Source of the DNA: Saccoglossus kowalevskii
Taxonomy: Eukaryota; Hemichordata; Enteropneusta; Harrimaniidae
Reading direction: 5' to 3'
Length of the DNA: 54,828 nucleotides
Assembly (NCBI RefSeq): GCF_000003605.2
Contig: NW_003121912.1
Coordinates: 140,698-195,525, forward strand
The notes beneath the pieces were generated by a model that was given only the letters and a program-made list of their open reading frames with translations, did not search any database and had not been told where the DNA came from. A program made the translations under genes and the position numbers. Every line of letters begins with the position of its first letter. The first letter of the stretch is position 1. Below, piece after piece: positions 34,001 to 43,586 of this stretch.

Positions 34001-37000
34001 TCATATCGTAATTATTATACCAGATATTGTTATTGTGGGCATTAAGTTAACAATTTTGAATAAAAAAAGGTGACATTGAAAATTCCAGTATACATTGTCA
34101 TATAGGATTAGTAATTTGATTTTTCTTATCTGTAGACTGAAGATAAAGTACTTGAAGATATTCTCAATATACCAAAGGTATGTCAGTGCATTATATTATG
34201 TATATCAGTGAATTATCTTACGTGTTGTTAATATATATTTAAATTCCATGCTTTCCTAACAAGTCAATGGCTCAATGCATCATGGTTGGGGTATAATGTT
34301 CTGTCCATCCGTTCATCCATCCACCCAACCATTCATCCAACCGTCCATCCATTCATCCATAGAAAAACCATAGAAAAAGTGACGATTTATACTAATACAC
34401 CCTTAAATATGTGAGGTTTTATTGGACACTCATTCTGAACTTGTATGTTTGTATCCCTTTACAGGAAATTCTTACATCGATCAGTGTAGCTACATACCAG
34501 AAGGAAGGCCTTGATAAAGGAATTCTTAACCTAGAAAATTCAACCGCCAAGGACACCCTTAAGCAGCTGTACAAGAAACACTATATAGTATCAGTGACAA
34601 TATTTAGGGATACTAATGCAGCAAAAAAATTGAGTATATTTAAGAGTCGTGAAATCTATAACTTGTCCATCACTGGGGTGGATATGAAAAAGATTGGCCA
34701 TCTAAAAGTTGCTAATAGTCTATTTATGTTTAGAGTTGAATCATTAGATTCCCAGAATGTAATGTCATGGCTTATGCCAACAGTTAAGCATTTCATATGT
34801 ATGAAGGTTACAATACCAGCACCATGGGATATAGAGTTCAGTGGACCCCTTAACACACTCAAAATAAGTGACTGCACATTTGCATGGACTACCAAATCAC
34901 AAGATAGACATATTAACATCAAATGTCAGCGACTAACACGTCTGTACTTATACAACAATGGCTTAACACACATACAGGAAGATATTGGTTTGATTCCGGG
35001 ATTATCAGTATTTGATATACATAATAATAACATACGTCGACTTCCCCCATCTCTCACTGAACACATCTATACACACTTTCACATTGAGGGAAATAAGCTT
35101 GTTAACATACCAGTTGATATTGTACAAAATGGAACAAAGTCTATACTGTCTTACTTGAAGGAATTTTATGGTACGAATACAGTCCAAAATGAGCTTGTAA
35201 AAGTGGTTGTTGTTGGTCATGAAGGTGCTGGTAAAACAGCACTGGTTAAAGCCCTGGGAGGCAAAGCTGTTGATGTCACCAAAACAGACGGAATTGAAAT
35301 TTCAGAGTTGTGCTTCAAGAAGGAGAATATCAAATTGCGGGTATTTGATTTTGCTGGGGATGTCGACTTTCTTGAGTCACATTCCTTATTCATAACCGAT
35401 GACACATTATTCATCCTTGTCTTCGATCTTAGTAAGTTTGGTTTTTCTTCACGGTCACATGGTCTTCATGAGATAGGCAGAGTATTATTGTGGTTAAAGA
35501 ACATATTTGGCCATGCTCCGAATTCATGTTGTATTTTAGCAGGCACTCATGCAGATGCAACTATGTTGAATACAGACGTTCTAGAAGTTATTTGGGGAAA
35601 GTTTCTGTCCATGTTTTCTTTAGCCATGTTTGAACACCAGGAATATAATCAAAGCAACCTTTATTCAAATTGCCTTATCTGTCAACCTCTGCTTTCACCA
35701 CGGAGGAAAAGTATGCATGATGGTTTGGCTGGTTTTGTAGATGTGTCAGGTTTGGCAAATGTTGAAGCTGTAGAATGTGACAATAAATTGTGTTTTCCTC
35801 ATATTGTTGGCTACTATGAAGTTAGCAGTGTCACCTCCTTTCCCAAACAATTTCATTCAAGAAAAAATGCAAGTATGAATCAGCTTGAGGAGGCTATTAA
35901 AAAGGTCGCGAAAGAAATGCTAGAGATGCAACCATATATCCCTCAACTGTGGGACACATTTCGGAAGAAGCTTCAGTTACTGAAAAGCACACCAGGGAGT
36001 AATCCAGTCATGATGTTTGAAGAGTATAAACACATTGCTTCAGAGATTGGCATTGTATCTCATGGAGCACTAATGCATGTCACCAGCTTTCTGAGAAGTC
36101 AAGGTGATATTGTATATAGAAGTACACCTGAATCGACTAAGTCTGGGAAAATAGTCATTCTTGATCCACAATGGCTGGCAAACCAACTCAAGACACTGGT
36201 GTCTTACAATTCGACATGGATAGATGAACATGGAATCCTACAGAAAGAACAATTACAGAAGGCTTGGGAACACATTGACATAACACACCGTGATTACTTA
36301 CTTGGTCTGTTCACCGAGTTAGATGTGTGTGTTCCTCTGAAGAGGAGATTTCAGGGAAAAAACAGTGATATCAACACAGATGAGATTCTATTCCCATGTA
36401 AATTACCTGTAGGCCAACCCGGAATGGAAGATTGGTATCCTGTTCCCAAAGATGGCGATTTACAGGCTAGTTACAGCTATAAATTCAATGTATTACCTCC
36501 AGTTTTATTCTGCGATGTCATAGTTCAGGCTTTACAATTTGGCGAGATTCTTCCTAAACCTAAGCCTAAGCTTTTCAGGAATAATCTTGTATACTCCGTA
36601 CAAACTGAATATATGTTATGCAAGCGATGTAAGAATTCCAATTCAAACAGCAATAATAATGAAGTATCCATCCATGGTGTTCGTTTTGAGTTACTCTATC
36701 AAACAAATACTATTGCAGTCACTGTTAGAGGTAAACGACCTTGCTGCGTTCTCGAAGATTTCAACAACGTAATGCAGTCTGTCTTTAATTCTCCTTCTCT
36801 TAATGGTGTCTCAGCTGACCAATTCTCCCCTTGTCCATTTTGCATATGCAAACGCATGCCACATACCGGTCATATGGAAATGGTGAATGAGTCCTTTAGG
36901 TGCACAGAGCACAATGAACACATGTTTCACAACAGAGAAGATATGTTGATTTGTAAAGGACTGCAAATCACACCTAGTCCAACCAAAGCTCTCATGAATG

Positions 37001-37578
37001 TGATAAATGACATTCATTGTCCAAGTCAGTTTGTAGTATTAGCTGTTAACATGGGAAACAAGTCTCCTCTTAGAGTCTTGGCATCACGTGTGCTTTCTCA
37101 TTTATGCGATGGTTATGCTGCCCATTTACTTTGTGAATATCCCGACTGTCCACATTTCTTAGATTCCCCTGGATATAGAATTTATAATGTGAATAATTTT
37201 GTGAAGAAGTATGGTTCGCATATTGTGAAAGTTCTAGGCTTAATCCACAAAATTGGTAGTGCTGTTTCTCTGGTTTTACCAAGTCATTTGCACGCATCTG
37301 TTACTGAAGCAGCCAGCATTGGTGGAACACTCTTGAACGATTTTTTGGAAGATTTCCAAGATCAGTGTCCAGAAATATCCAAAACAGTGAAGCAGCCTGC
37401 ATACAAGTCACTTGATGAACTGAAGAAGAAAACAACATCACTAAGCCGTAGAGAGTTTTCACGTTTTCTTGGCAAGGCCGACGAAGATGGTCAATTTGGT
37501 AACTTATTACCTATACATCACGGAGAACATGTGTTATGGTGTTGTGAGGAGCATGCCAGGTTTCTAGAGAAAGTGTAA
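24969..37578 (+). CDS. Ankyrin-LRR-Roc-COR (ROCO) protein, spliced gene
   Basis: Gene-level entry, joined from exons A1 (or A2/A3), B1, C, D, E, F, G and H. Every junction is GT-AG and phase 0. One A exon plus B1-H gives about 1245 residues: six ankyrin-type repeats, a short 14-residue exon, then a 1037-residue last exon with LRRs, a Roc GTPase, COR and a conserved-looking C-terminal region. The true 5' end is not certain; a Met-Asp-Lys exon at 21958-21966 is a candidate. ROCO proteins are large intracellular GTPases (LRRK, DAPK1 and MFHAS1 families). Here ankyrin and LRR repeats likely bind partners and Roc-COR acts as a dimerising switch. No kinase or death domain is visible. It lies on the strand opposite to the surrounding receptors. 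It may act in innate signalling, but nothing in the sequence proves that. Confidence 0.85.
25200..25362. mobile_element. Family 1 MITE copy in the intron after exon A1
   Basis: Shares the TGTTCGATATGG, GTAAAATACATTGTTT and CACTGCGCGACGACC segments with the element at 4613 and ends at CCT before TTAA (25363-25366). The left end is degraded or rearranged, so the boundary is approximate. Confidence 0.55.
26147..26239 (+). CDS. Exon A2: duplicated first ankyrin repeat
   Basis: 93 bases with the same acceptor (TTTTTACAAG) and donor (GTATGT) as A1. It codes the same 31-residue repeat with D for G (DIDDVRK) and VDERD. The downstream intron is cut by the N gap 12 bases later, so its onward splicing cannot be seen. 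Confidence 0.7.
26252..26692. other. Assembly gap (441 N)
   Basis: A run of N interrupts the second copy of the duplicated block. Gap size may be an estimate. The near-identical flanks may be why assembly failed here. Confidence 0.99.
26693..27324. other. Unmatched segment after the gap
   Basis: Unlike the flanking duplicated blocks. A perfect 20-base palindrome lies at 26873-26892. A 76-codon plus-strand open frame (26860-27090) ends in a hydrophobic stretch (VMFVLTLLCAVATLS) but has no recognised family and no convincing start context. Confidence 0.35.
26873..26892. repeat. Perfect 20-base palindrome
   Basis: CTGGTAAGAATTCTTACCAG reads the same on both strands with no spacer. It may be an element end or a dyad binding site. 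It is just outside the N gap. Confidence 0.8.
27325..27403. mobile_element. Right-hand fragment of a family 1 MITE
   Basis: Contains GTGTAAAATACATTGTTTG and CACTGCGCGACGACCACCGC and ends before TTAA at 27404-27407. The left half is missing. Confidence 0.55.
27868..27960 (+). CDS. Exon A3: duplicated first ankyrin repeat
   Basis: 93 bases, same splice sites as A1 and A2, same 31-residue repeat (VDERD version). It is the copy nearest to exon B1, so it is the default partner for splicing into the rest of the gene. Confidence 0.8.
28090..28257. mobile_element. Family 1 MITE copy in the intron after exon A3
   Basis: Matches the copy near 25.2 kb (TTTCGATATGGGACTCATAG, TGTTTGTTTACATGAAATTC, CACTGCGCGACGACCATCG) and stops at TTAA (28258-28261). 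The left boundary is approximate. It was carried along with the duplicated block. Confidence 0.55.
28725..28823 (+). CDS. Exon B1: ankyrin repeat 2
   Basis: 99 bases between TTTCAG and GTGAGT, phase 0, 33 residues. It has the ankyrin core TALHYAARDGYTNIVEVLLK with the usual TxLHxAA and LL-x-x-A signatures. Confidence 0.88.
28857..29248. mobile_element. hAT-like MITE with 7-bp target duplication (392 bp)
   Basis: The terminal inverted repeat begins CAGAGGTACATTACTT and the similarity runs inward for about 65 bases (GGGTTTGCA, CATGATACCAAGATCC). CTATAAT flanks it exactly on both sides (28850-28856 and 29249-29255). CAGAGG-type ends fit the hAT superfamily, although hAT usually makes 8-bp duplications. 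It sits 33 bases into the intron after exon B1. Confidence 0.8.
29352..29647. repeat. 22-bp minisatellite, about 14 copies
   Basis: Unit CCCTCTATTGGGTAGAATAT, with variants (TTGTGTAGGA, TATAGGGTAG). A higher-order pattern of two or three units repeats near the 3' end. It is intronic, between exons B1 and C. Confidence 0.9.
29714..29812 (+). CDS. Exon C: ankyrin repeat 3
   Basis: 99 bases between TTTTGCAG and GTGAGT, phase 0. Core TPLYVATLNQRTQVVEMLLN followed by NRANVNTADN, an ordinary ankyrin repeat. Confidence 0.88.
29985..30070. repeat. Possible tRNA-derived SINE fragment
   Basis: GATCGTGGGTTCAGTTGCCC resembles a tRNA B-box and T-arm, followed by TGGTCGG. No convincing A-box or 3' tail is visible, so this is only suggestive. 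Confidence 0.2.
30174..30218. repeat. Perfect 12-bp stem hairpin in ROCO intron
   Basis: GGCTTGTCAACT at 30174-30185 pairs with AGTTGACAAGCC at 30207-30218. The loop contains a further ACGG/CCGT stem around GGTTCG, giving a strong 45-base structure. Function unknown. Confidence 0.7.
31088..31186 (+). CDS. Exon D: ankyrin repeat 4
   Basis: 99 bases between CTCACAG and GTGAGT, phase 0. Core TSLHIAAENGNTSILGKLLN followed by RGANVNAVDM, close to the ankyrin consensus. Confidence 0.9.
31941..32039 (+). CDS. Exon E: ankyrin repeat 5
   Basis: 99 bases between CTTCTTCAG and GTGAGT, phase 0. Core TPLHNAAEKGHTPTVAMLLK followed by NNAEVNLRNN. Confidence 0.9.
32859..32951 (+). CDS. Exon F: last ankyrin-type repeat
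   Basis: 93 bases between TATTTCAG and GTAAAA, phase 0, 31 residues. It begins as an ankyrin repeat (TPLTLAIEHKNVDTVRVLV) and ends irregularly (DILSDTNK), as expected for a C-terminal cap. Confidence 0.82.
33020..33920. repeat. 66/67-bp minisatellite, about 14 copies, in ROCO intron
   Basis: Unit starts GCTACAGTCGGACAAGG and contains TACATTGGACCTCACATTG and ACCTATTGAGGTTTTG. Two versions are mixed: one with AAGCAGACTGTACA (66 bp) and one with ACATTGACTCGTACA (67 bp). The first two copies are the most diverged; those in the middle and at the end are nearly identical. It occupies most of the intron between exons F and G. Confidence 0.93.
34136..34177 (+). CDS. Exon G: 14-residue linker exon
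   Basis: 42 bases between TCTGTAG and GTATGT, phase 0, coding TEDKVLEDILNIPK. It continues the frame from exon F to the last exon. It links ankyrin repeats to the LRR part. Short, so less certain than its neighbours. Confidence 0.65.
34290..34365. repeat. (CATC)-type microsatellite in last intron
   Basis: Imperfect tandem of CATCCATC/CATTCATCCA units about 100 bases before the acceptor of exon H. Confidence 0.85.
34465..37578 (+). CDS. Exon H: LRR-Roc-COR portion of the ROCO protein
   Basis: Terminal coding exon of 1037 residues after TTTACAG; the 18 codons open before it start with GTG and are intron. Using exon numbering, residues about 157-222 are two or three LRRs (LTRLYLYNNGL, LSVFDIHNNNIRRLP). 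SILSYLKEFY links them to the Roc domain as in other ROCO proteins. Roc has the P-loop GHEGAGKT (251-258), DFAGD (295-299) in place of DxxGQ, and GTHAD (360-364) as the base-recognition motif. COR spans about 512-642 (GKIVILDPQWLANQL). A cysteine cluster CPFCIC (790-795) with C813 and histidines may bind zinc. A further region around 870-1000 (LLCEYPDCPHFLDSPGY, VKKYGSHIVKVLGLIHKIGS) is unassigned. No kinase domain follows. Likely a cytosolic GTPase scaffold. Confidence 0.92.
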   Translation, partial: EILTSISVATYQKEGLDKGILNLENSTAKDTLKQLYKKHYIVSVTIFRDTNAAKKLSIFKSREIYNLSITGVDMKKIGHLKVANSLFMFRVESLDSQNVMSWLMPTVKHFICMKVTIPAPWDIEFSGPLNTLKISDCTFAWTTKSQDRHINIKCQRLTRLYLYNNGLTHIQEDIGLIPGLSVFDIHNNNIRRLPPSLTEHIYTHFHIEGNKLVNIPVDIVQNGTKSILSYLKEFYGTNTVQNELVKVVVVGHEGAGKTALVKALGGKAVDVTKTDGIEISELCFKKENIKLRVFDFAGDVDFLESHSLFITDDTLFILVFDLSKFGFSSRSHGLHEIGRVLLWLKNIFGHAPNSCCILAGTHADATMLNTDVLEVIWGKFLSMFSLAMFEHQEYNQSNLYSNCLICQPLLSPRRKSMHDGLAGFVDVSGLANVEAVECDNKLCFPHIVGYYEVSSVTSFPKQFHSRKNASMNQLEEAIKKVAKEMLEMQPYIPQLWDTFRKKLQLLKSTPGSNPVMMFEEYKHIASEIGIVSHGALMHVTSFLRSQGDIVYRSTPESTKSGKIVILDPQWLANQLKTLVSYNSTWIDEHGILQKEQLQKAWEHIDITHRDYLLGLFTELDVCVPLKRRFQGKNSDINTDEILFPCKLPVGQPGMEDWYPVPKDGDLQASYSYKFNVLPPVLFCDVIVQALQFGEILPKPKPKLFRNNLVYSVQTEYMLCKRCKNSNSNSNNNEVSIHGVRFELLYQTNTIAVTVRGKRPCCVLEDFNNVMQSVFNSPSLNGVSADQFSPCPFCICKRMPHTGHMEMVNESFRCTEHNEHMFHNREDMLICKGLQITPSPTKALMNVINDIHCPSQFVVLAVNMGNKSPLRVLASRVLSHLCDGYAAHLLCEYPDCPHFLDSPGYRIYNVNNFVKKYGSHIVKVLGLIHKIGSAVSLVLPSHLHASVTEAASIGGTLLNDFLEDFQDQCPEISKTVKQPAYKSLDELKKKTTSLSRREFSRFLGKADEDGQFGNLLPIHHGEHVLWCCEEHARFLEKV

Positions 37579-39198
37579 GACATTTCACAGCATGAACCAA
37601 ATCGACGTTTAGAAAACAATATCAGCATGAATGCATGACATTTGAAGGGCGTACACTACACTAATTACACATACATGTGTCTGCAACAATAACCACATTC
37701 TAACTTCATAATACAGATTTATATTTATATATGTGGCCAGGATGAAATATATTGCTGAAGTCATTAACACAAACAAATTACAGATAAGCTTTGGCCATCT
37801 ATACTGAAAAACAAACATAAACATCAACACAGTTCCAGTAACTACAGTACACACCTGAGAAATGAAATTCAAACAAACAAACATGCGTATAAGCCACTAG
37901 GTATAATTGATGAATTACACAAGTCATGTTATGTCTTGAATTTTTAACGAACCATGCAGAAATACCAATAGTAAACCTTTATAATCATCGCCCACATTGA
38001 CAAGACGGTAATGTGCAAGTCGAATATCGAACATCATAAATAACGTATACAACTATGCAGTTACTGTTCGAATGAACTTTATTTAGTTAGCTATGACTCA
38101 ATACGTGAGTATTTATTTTAGTATCTAAACTAAAATATACTTCACCACTTTACAACAATAACATACACAAATTGTATAGACGAGATTCGAGTAATAGCGC
38201 CATCATTAGTTTTCTGTGCGAGAATTGGGGGGGGGGGTTATTGCTCATTAAAATATTATCCAATTGATCACTATTGTATATTGAGCTTTATTTTTAATAT
38301 TTCATAGTCTAACATAATCTTGTAATTTATTAATTTTATGTTTTGTAAACCAAACCATTTAATCCCAAGATATATCTTCATACACTGACGGATTACTTTA
38401 GACTAGTTTCTAAGCCATTTGTGTGATGCTACGTGTGACATATTCAATTGTCAATTATTTAACTGTATCACATGAACAGTAGCTTATTTTAAGAAATTGT
38501 TAAAAATATTTAGTATCATTTACGATCTTACTATGAATATCATAAATGAATTATTAATATAGTATTTTTAATATTCATATATTGGTAATTGGACCAATGG
38601 CATTATAAATATTACCTATTACAAATTCCTTGTCACTCGTCATGCTATAGTTTATTCATGAACTGAGACTATGCTGAATATAATAACGCGGTTCACCGTG
38701 AAAATGTAAAACCACGTTCATTTGGAGAATTCACAAACAAACAGACAGCAGCAAAACACAATGAGGTAAATTGTATAAATTAATTGGGTCAAATATAACG
38801 TGTACAGGAAAACCTAATAACATATAAATGAAAGACAAGCTACTTATATATCTTTGAGAATATTCGATCTTCACATGCAATGACATTTTAAATATAAATA
38901 TTGTAAGAATTAAATAAAGCCAATTTGTGAAAAAAGTGATAGTGAGAATACTTTTCGAAAAATTGTAAACAGTAATGCAAACGTTGTCAGTGAAATAAAA
39001 GACTCAACGTGACAGTGAATTGTTCAGTACGTCTTGTTTACTTTATGTATGTATCATGATAAAAAGAGGAGTATGTCCACGATCTTGTTTGGACCTGCGT
39101 TGAGCCTGATTCTTGATCGTCACTATTTGTTATGCTTACCAATATATGTCTCTATGGCAACGATCCAGTTATATTCGGAATAAATATTCTCATTTACA
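37579..39198. other. 3' flank of the ROCO gene
   Basis: AATAAA in plus orientation is at about 38914, roughly 1.3 kb after the stop, and again near 38995; either could end the transcript. A poly-G run is at 38227-38238. No other gene is seen. Confidence 0.35.
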
Positions 39199-39459
39199 AT
39201 GATGAACGCCCGGATCTATTTACTTTTAGGTTGGTGCATGTCGGGTAATTCGGGAGGAATTTATTATCTGTATAATAAGTCGCTTTCGAAGGTAGAGACG
39301 CAGTTAGCGAATTTGAATATGAGCATGCGCAGTTTTGACACTGACGACAAGCCCAGTGTTCTGAGGCTTTTGATTTTGTTTTTACCGGTAATAGTGATCG
39401 TGGAGGGCGTTATAAGTGTGCAGTCGATAAACTACTGTCAATTTTCACAGTGTATATAA
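39199..39459 (+). CDS. Small open frame with hydrophobic segments, doubtful
   Basis: 86 codons from ATGATG. It has a short hydrophobic start (IYLLLGWCM) and a stronger hydrophobic segment (LRLLILFLPVIVIVEG) near residues 57-72, so it would be a small membrane protein or one exon of one. No family is recognised and no neighbour supports it. It may be chance. Confidence 0.2.
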   Translation: MMNARIYLLLGWCMSGNSGGIYYLYNKSLSKVETQLANLNMSMRSFDTDDKPSVLRLLILFLPVIVIVEGVISVQSINYCQFSQCI

Positions 39460-39719
39460 TCTTTTCCGGGGTCGAAGATCATATTTCAGTAATAAAGATC
39501 AATATTGTATAACATAATCTAAATATGATGACAAGGTCTTATTGAAGTCTTGATGTCTGTAACTCGAATAATTCAGCATCTCATCAATGTGTATCTCATG
39601 CTTCACGAAATTCTTAAATTGCTAGAATCACGTTGGATAGAGCATGACACAACGTTGAAACAACATGAGTGTCGATCATATTTATAAAAACATCAATCCA
39701 ATGAATACAATAACTTGAT

Positions 39720-39772
<53 letters not shown>

Positions 39773-42048
39773 AATAGCGCCCTCATGGTGGATAAAACAA
39801 GCCTTTCAGTTATGTAACAATTTTCTTTCAATATGTTCTCTTTAATAATGTTCTCACAGACACAGTTTCATAAGTATTGTCTCCGACGTAGAAGAAATAC
39901 CGAACAGTATTATTATCTGTATATTCAAATTATTGTTTCTCACCTGCTCACTTCTCTTTCTCTATATTTCACCACCTCTCGTTATACTTCCGCCGGGTAA
40001 AGAGGGCGTTCACCAGCACCCGGTATCATGTATGTATTCCATTGCCATTGCCGGGCTGCACGTTCTCGGTGCAACTAAATATTTCGGCGCCGTAATCGCC
40101 AATATAAGTCAGTGTTGTATAAATAATGATCGTTGTTCCAAGATGCACTAAACAAGAAGTCAAGACTCATTGCATGATTTACAATTATATTTAAATATTG
40201 AACTAGAGGAAAGAACCATGGGAACCATGTTACATTCTTAACAAATCCTACTCCACAACCGGTATCGTTATTGGCTGGCAAATGTTGAGTGCGCGTAATC
40301 CAGTGCATTGTCAATGACATGCGTGTTGCCTCCGTTCGGGTCAGTCGTGTATATGCAAATTACGATTCTAGTCTGTGCACAATGACGACTGTGTCACAGA
40401 AATGAATCATTCCATTACCCTACTGCTGGTACATTGAACTAAATACGAATCTGAATGCGGCACACTTGTGCTGAACCTTCGGTGAGAGCAAATTGTGTGA
40501 CAAATTGGAGAATGCCATTAAACAAATTTAAAGGTACATTTATTTGTTTTACCTTCCAATACTTCGTATAGGTTGATACGCTAGTGATGCACAGTGAATA
40601 CTACAAATACTGGTAGTTAGTCGCAGTTAGTAGTAATTCCTCTGCTAGAAATCTTGGTGGTATTTAACAAGATAATCTGCACCAACAACTCCGAAAGAAC
40701 ATATGTATAAGTGTATACATTCAAACTCGTTTCAACCAAATCAATGTTAATTTAATAGGATCAATAAGTGGCTGTTTTCAGCAATAATCGTCATTCAGTT
40801 TCTAAGATAAGTGGTGTAATTGTGCAGGCGTAACACTCAAATCACTTAACAAAGAAAATCGTGTGAAAACTACAATTGTAATACAACTATCATTTTAACT
40901 ATATCAATGATTCATAGCTACTCATTTTATAGTTTTAACCCTCTGGTTATTTTCTGGACTTCCAATCCCAAGGATATTTCCGTCAATGTCTTTGATAATA
41001 ATTTACTTAACAAACCTTTGCTTTGTGACCTCATAATCTCCTGTCGATGATTGTGTTGCAAGACCATTCTGCTCATCGCCCTTGGTCATTGTATGCAATT
41101 CACTGGAAAGATTATTTATAGTCCTTTATAACAAGATAGTTGTAATAAATATACGGCGTCTACTTATTTGCATAATTATTTAAATTAAAAAATACTCGCA
41201 GTAGGCGGACACTGGTCGCATTCAAAGCTATTGGTTATTCATGTTTGATACGTGGATCCAGCAATGCATTGCCAGTGTAATTTATGACTAATGTAAAAAA
41301 AAATTGTAAAAATACACTACACTGCGCAACTCATATTTAAGTCAGAAATTACAACCGGCCTATGATTGCATAAGTGCTTTAATATCTAAATTCATATAAC
41401 TTATGACAAAGAAAATCTTGGCTTTAACACTTAGTACTATGTCCAATTTGTAGAATAGTATATGTTTCACTTTGATAAAAGCCGGTGAACTTGTCATGAC
41501 AGAAGATCTTCCTTGCGAGATAAAATATCATTACAAAATATATTTCTAACGCAATAAAATATATAGACATCTGATAAAAAATATAGACATCTGATAACAT
41601 CTGCATTTACATTTGAAATTTAACTTGCAATGAACATAGAAGCGTAAATTCAAAATAATAACATGTAGATGGCTAGCTAGGTTATTGCGAAACTGACTGA
41701 TCATATTGAAATGCGGGTCGTCTGCATAGTTAGTATAACTGCAAAATAAAACAATGTTGTGCCCTTTGCACACGTCTACCGTTCATATTATGTAGACGTT
41801 GAGCTGATACGCGGAATCTCGCATAGAAATATTCATCGAATAGTGCGTGGCAATGATCACATGTACTAGACGCTTATAAGTTTTGTAGTTTGGTGTCTTC
41901 TATACTTGCATAAGACCTTGTATGAGTTTAGGAAAACGAAAGTGCGAATGTCCAGGCTGCAATTCACTAATTCATTAAAAGGGGGGATTAACTAGACCTC
42001 ACTCGGAGGTGTAAAACAAAAAATGATGTAATGTCACTCCCACATTAT
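39460..42048. other. Intergenic DNA between ROCO gene and MITE
   Basis: Contains an (AT)n array at 39722-39765 and no supported gene. Short open frames (60-81 codons) show no family resemblance. Confidence 0.4.
39722..39765. repeat. (AT)n microsatellite
   Basis: About 22 uninterrupted AT units. Confidence 0.95.
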
Positions 42049-42052
42049 TTAA

Positions 42053-42172
42053 AGCTCGGTGGTCGTCGTGCAGCGCGTGTTCGAATTTCATGTAAAATAA
42101 ACAATGTATTTTACACGCGTTGTATACGTCGCTATGAGTCCCATATCGAACAGGACGCGACACGACGACTGC
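42053..42172. mobile_element. Family 1 MITE, opposite orientation
   Basis: Begins AGCTCGGTGGTCGTCGTGCA after TTAA (42049-42052). It then carries the reverse complement of the shared interior (AAACAATGTATTTTACACGC, GTCCCATATCGAACAGG) and ends in GACACGACGACTGCC. No right-hand TTAA is seen, so the right end is altered. Confidence 0.65.
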
Positions 42173-42184
42173 CAATCGTTTTGG

Positions 42185-42214
42185 CTCCGCTGTCGACAAA
42201 GTCGACACAGCGGA
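42185..42214. repeat. Hairpin beside the MITE
   Basis: CTCCGCTGTCGAC and GTCGACACAGCGGAG form an inverted repeat with a three-base loop and a two-base bulge. CGTC-rich simple sequence follows at 42238-42263. Confidence 0.7.
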
Positions 42215-42813
42215 GCTATTCATATTACTGATTGTCCGTCGTCGTCCGTCGTCCGTCGTCGTCAACTTTTCAACTTCTTCTTCGAAACTGCAAGTCAGAA
42301 TGTTTTCAAATTTGATATGCAAGTACCTTGGATTGTTCTTTCTCAGATTTGTTCATTTCACGGTAAAAAGTGATATTTTCGACTTCATGTTAAAAACCAC
42401 AAGTCCGATTGCTTTGATATCACATATATATATGTACTACATATGAACCTCTCTCAGATTTGTTCATTTCGTTATGATATCTTCAATTCACTAATTTTGA
42501 TGAATATTTTTGTAATTTTTGGTAAAAAGTGATATTTTTTTGGATTCCTGTTAAAAACCTCAAATCTGATTGCTTTGATATGTCATTGAAATGTTGGTTA
42601 AGAACAAGCACAAAAAACAAATGCTACAGTTCATAAGGTCCGATGGAAAAATCACTCATGGGCCAAGTCAATGCAAGAAATTACTGGTAAAAAAGAAGTG
42701 GGTAACTTTTGGAATGCAAATAAAAATAACATTTAAGAAATGTATAAACGTGTAGAGACTGACTATGAGTCGAAGTAGAAACAAATATATAAATACAGAT
42801 GTGACAGGGGAAC

Positions 42814-43210
42814 TGAATAAAGTAAGAACATATAATTTGTTCAAACGAAATTTAAAATTAGGGAGTATATAATAAAAATATTATGGTATTAAGGATGGTG
42901 GAGAATAATAAGTGACAATCGCTTATTGATTGAGAAAGGCAGGCATATAAGGCCAAAGGTTAAAGTTGAACAGATGATCTGTACAAGATGCAACACAGAT
43001 TCAATTGAGGATGAATTCCATTATTTTATCAAATGCCCACAACATAGTACAAGAAAGTATAGTAATGTGATACAGTATTTATCAATTCACTGTTTTTTTC
43101 AAGCCCTCTTGTTAAACTGTTTTAATATGTTTTTTGTCTGTTTATGTATTTATGTAATGTTATTTAATTATAAATTTGATTATGTTCTACTAAAAATAAT
43201 GTCAATATTA

Positions 43211-43250
<40 letters not shown>
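42814..43250 (+). pseudogene. Decayed 3' end of a LINE (non-LTR retrotransposon)
   Basis: Translation gives VRTYNLFKRNLKLG, a stop and frameshift, then NRLLIEKGRHIRPKVKVEQ and ICTRCNTDSIEDEFHYFIKC. The Cys-x2-Cys ... EDExHxxxxC pattern is the usual zinc-like C-terminal end of LINE reverse transcriptase proteins. It is followed by a non-coding stretch and an (ATT)n array (about 43211-43250), a common LINE 3' tail. The frame is broken upstream and most of the element is missing, so it is a 5'-truncated dead insertion. Confidence 0.8.
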
Positions 43251-43586
43251 GAACAAACGTAATTCCGAAAACGTTTTGGGCAAGTAGTACCAAATATGTT
43301 ATCAAACATTATCAATCAGAGAAAGATAAACTAACCAGGGCAATTAGATATATCGATAATATATTGAAACTAATGTATTGAAACTGCAACAAGTGTTGCA
43401 ATCAGGGTGAAATACAAAAAGTAGAATTTCAAACTGACAAATAAAATACAATAGCAAATTTAAATTAAAGTTTCAAAAAGTTGATACGGAGTGTCGTGTA
43501 TGATATATTTTGCTTTTATAGTTGATGTTATAGCCACTGAAAAGGACCGAGAACTATAACGACGACTGAAAAACGTGATTAGGAAT
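43251..43586. other. 3' flank of IgR4
   Basis: No gene seen and no close AATAAA on the minus strand. The region separates the LINE remnant from the receptor stop codon. Confidence 0.35.

Noticed and set aside
34411-34464. 18 extra codons at the start of the long ROCO frame
   Set aside because: They start with GTG, code a hydrophobic stretch from intron sequence, and a TTTACAG acceptor gives a clean phase-0 start at 34465.
42031-42373. Overlapping open frames on both strands
   Set aside because: They lie in MITE, hairpin and CGTC repeat sequence and show no protein family.
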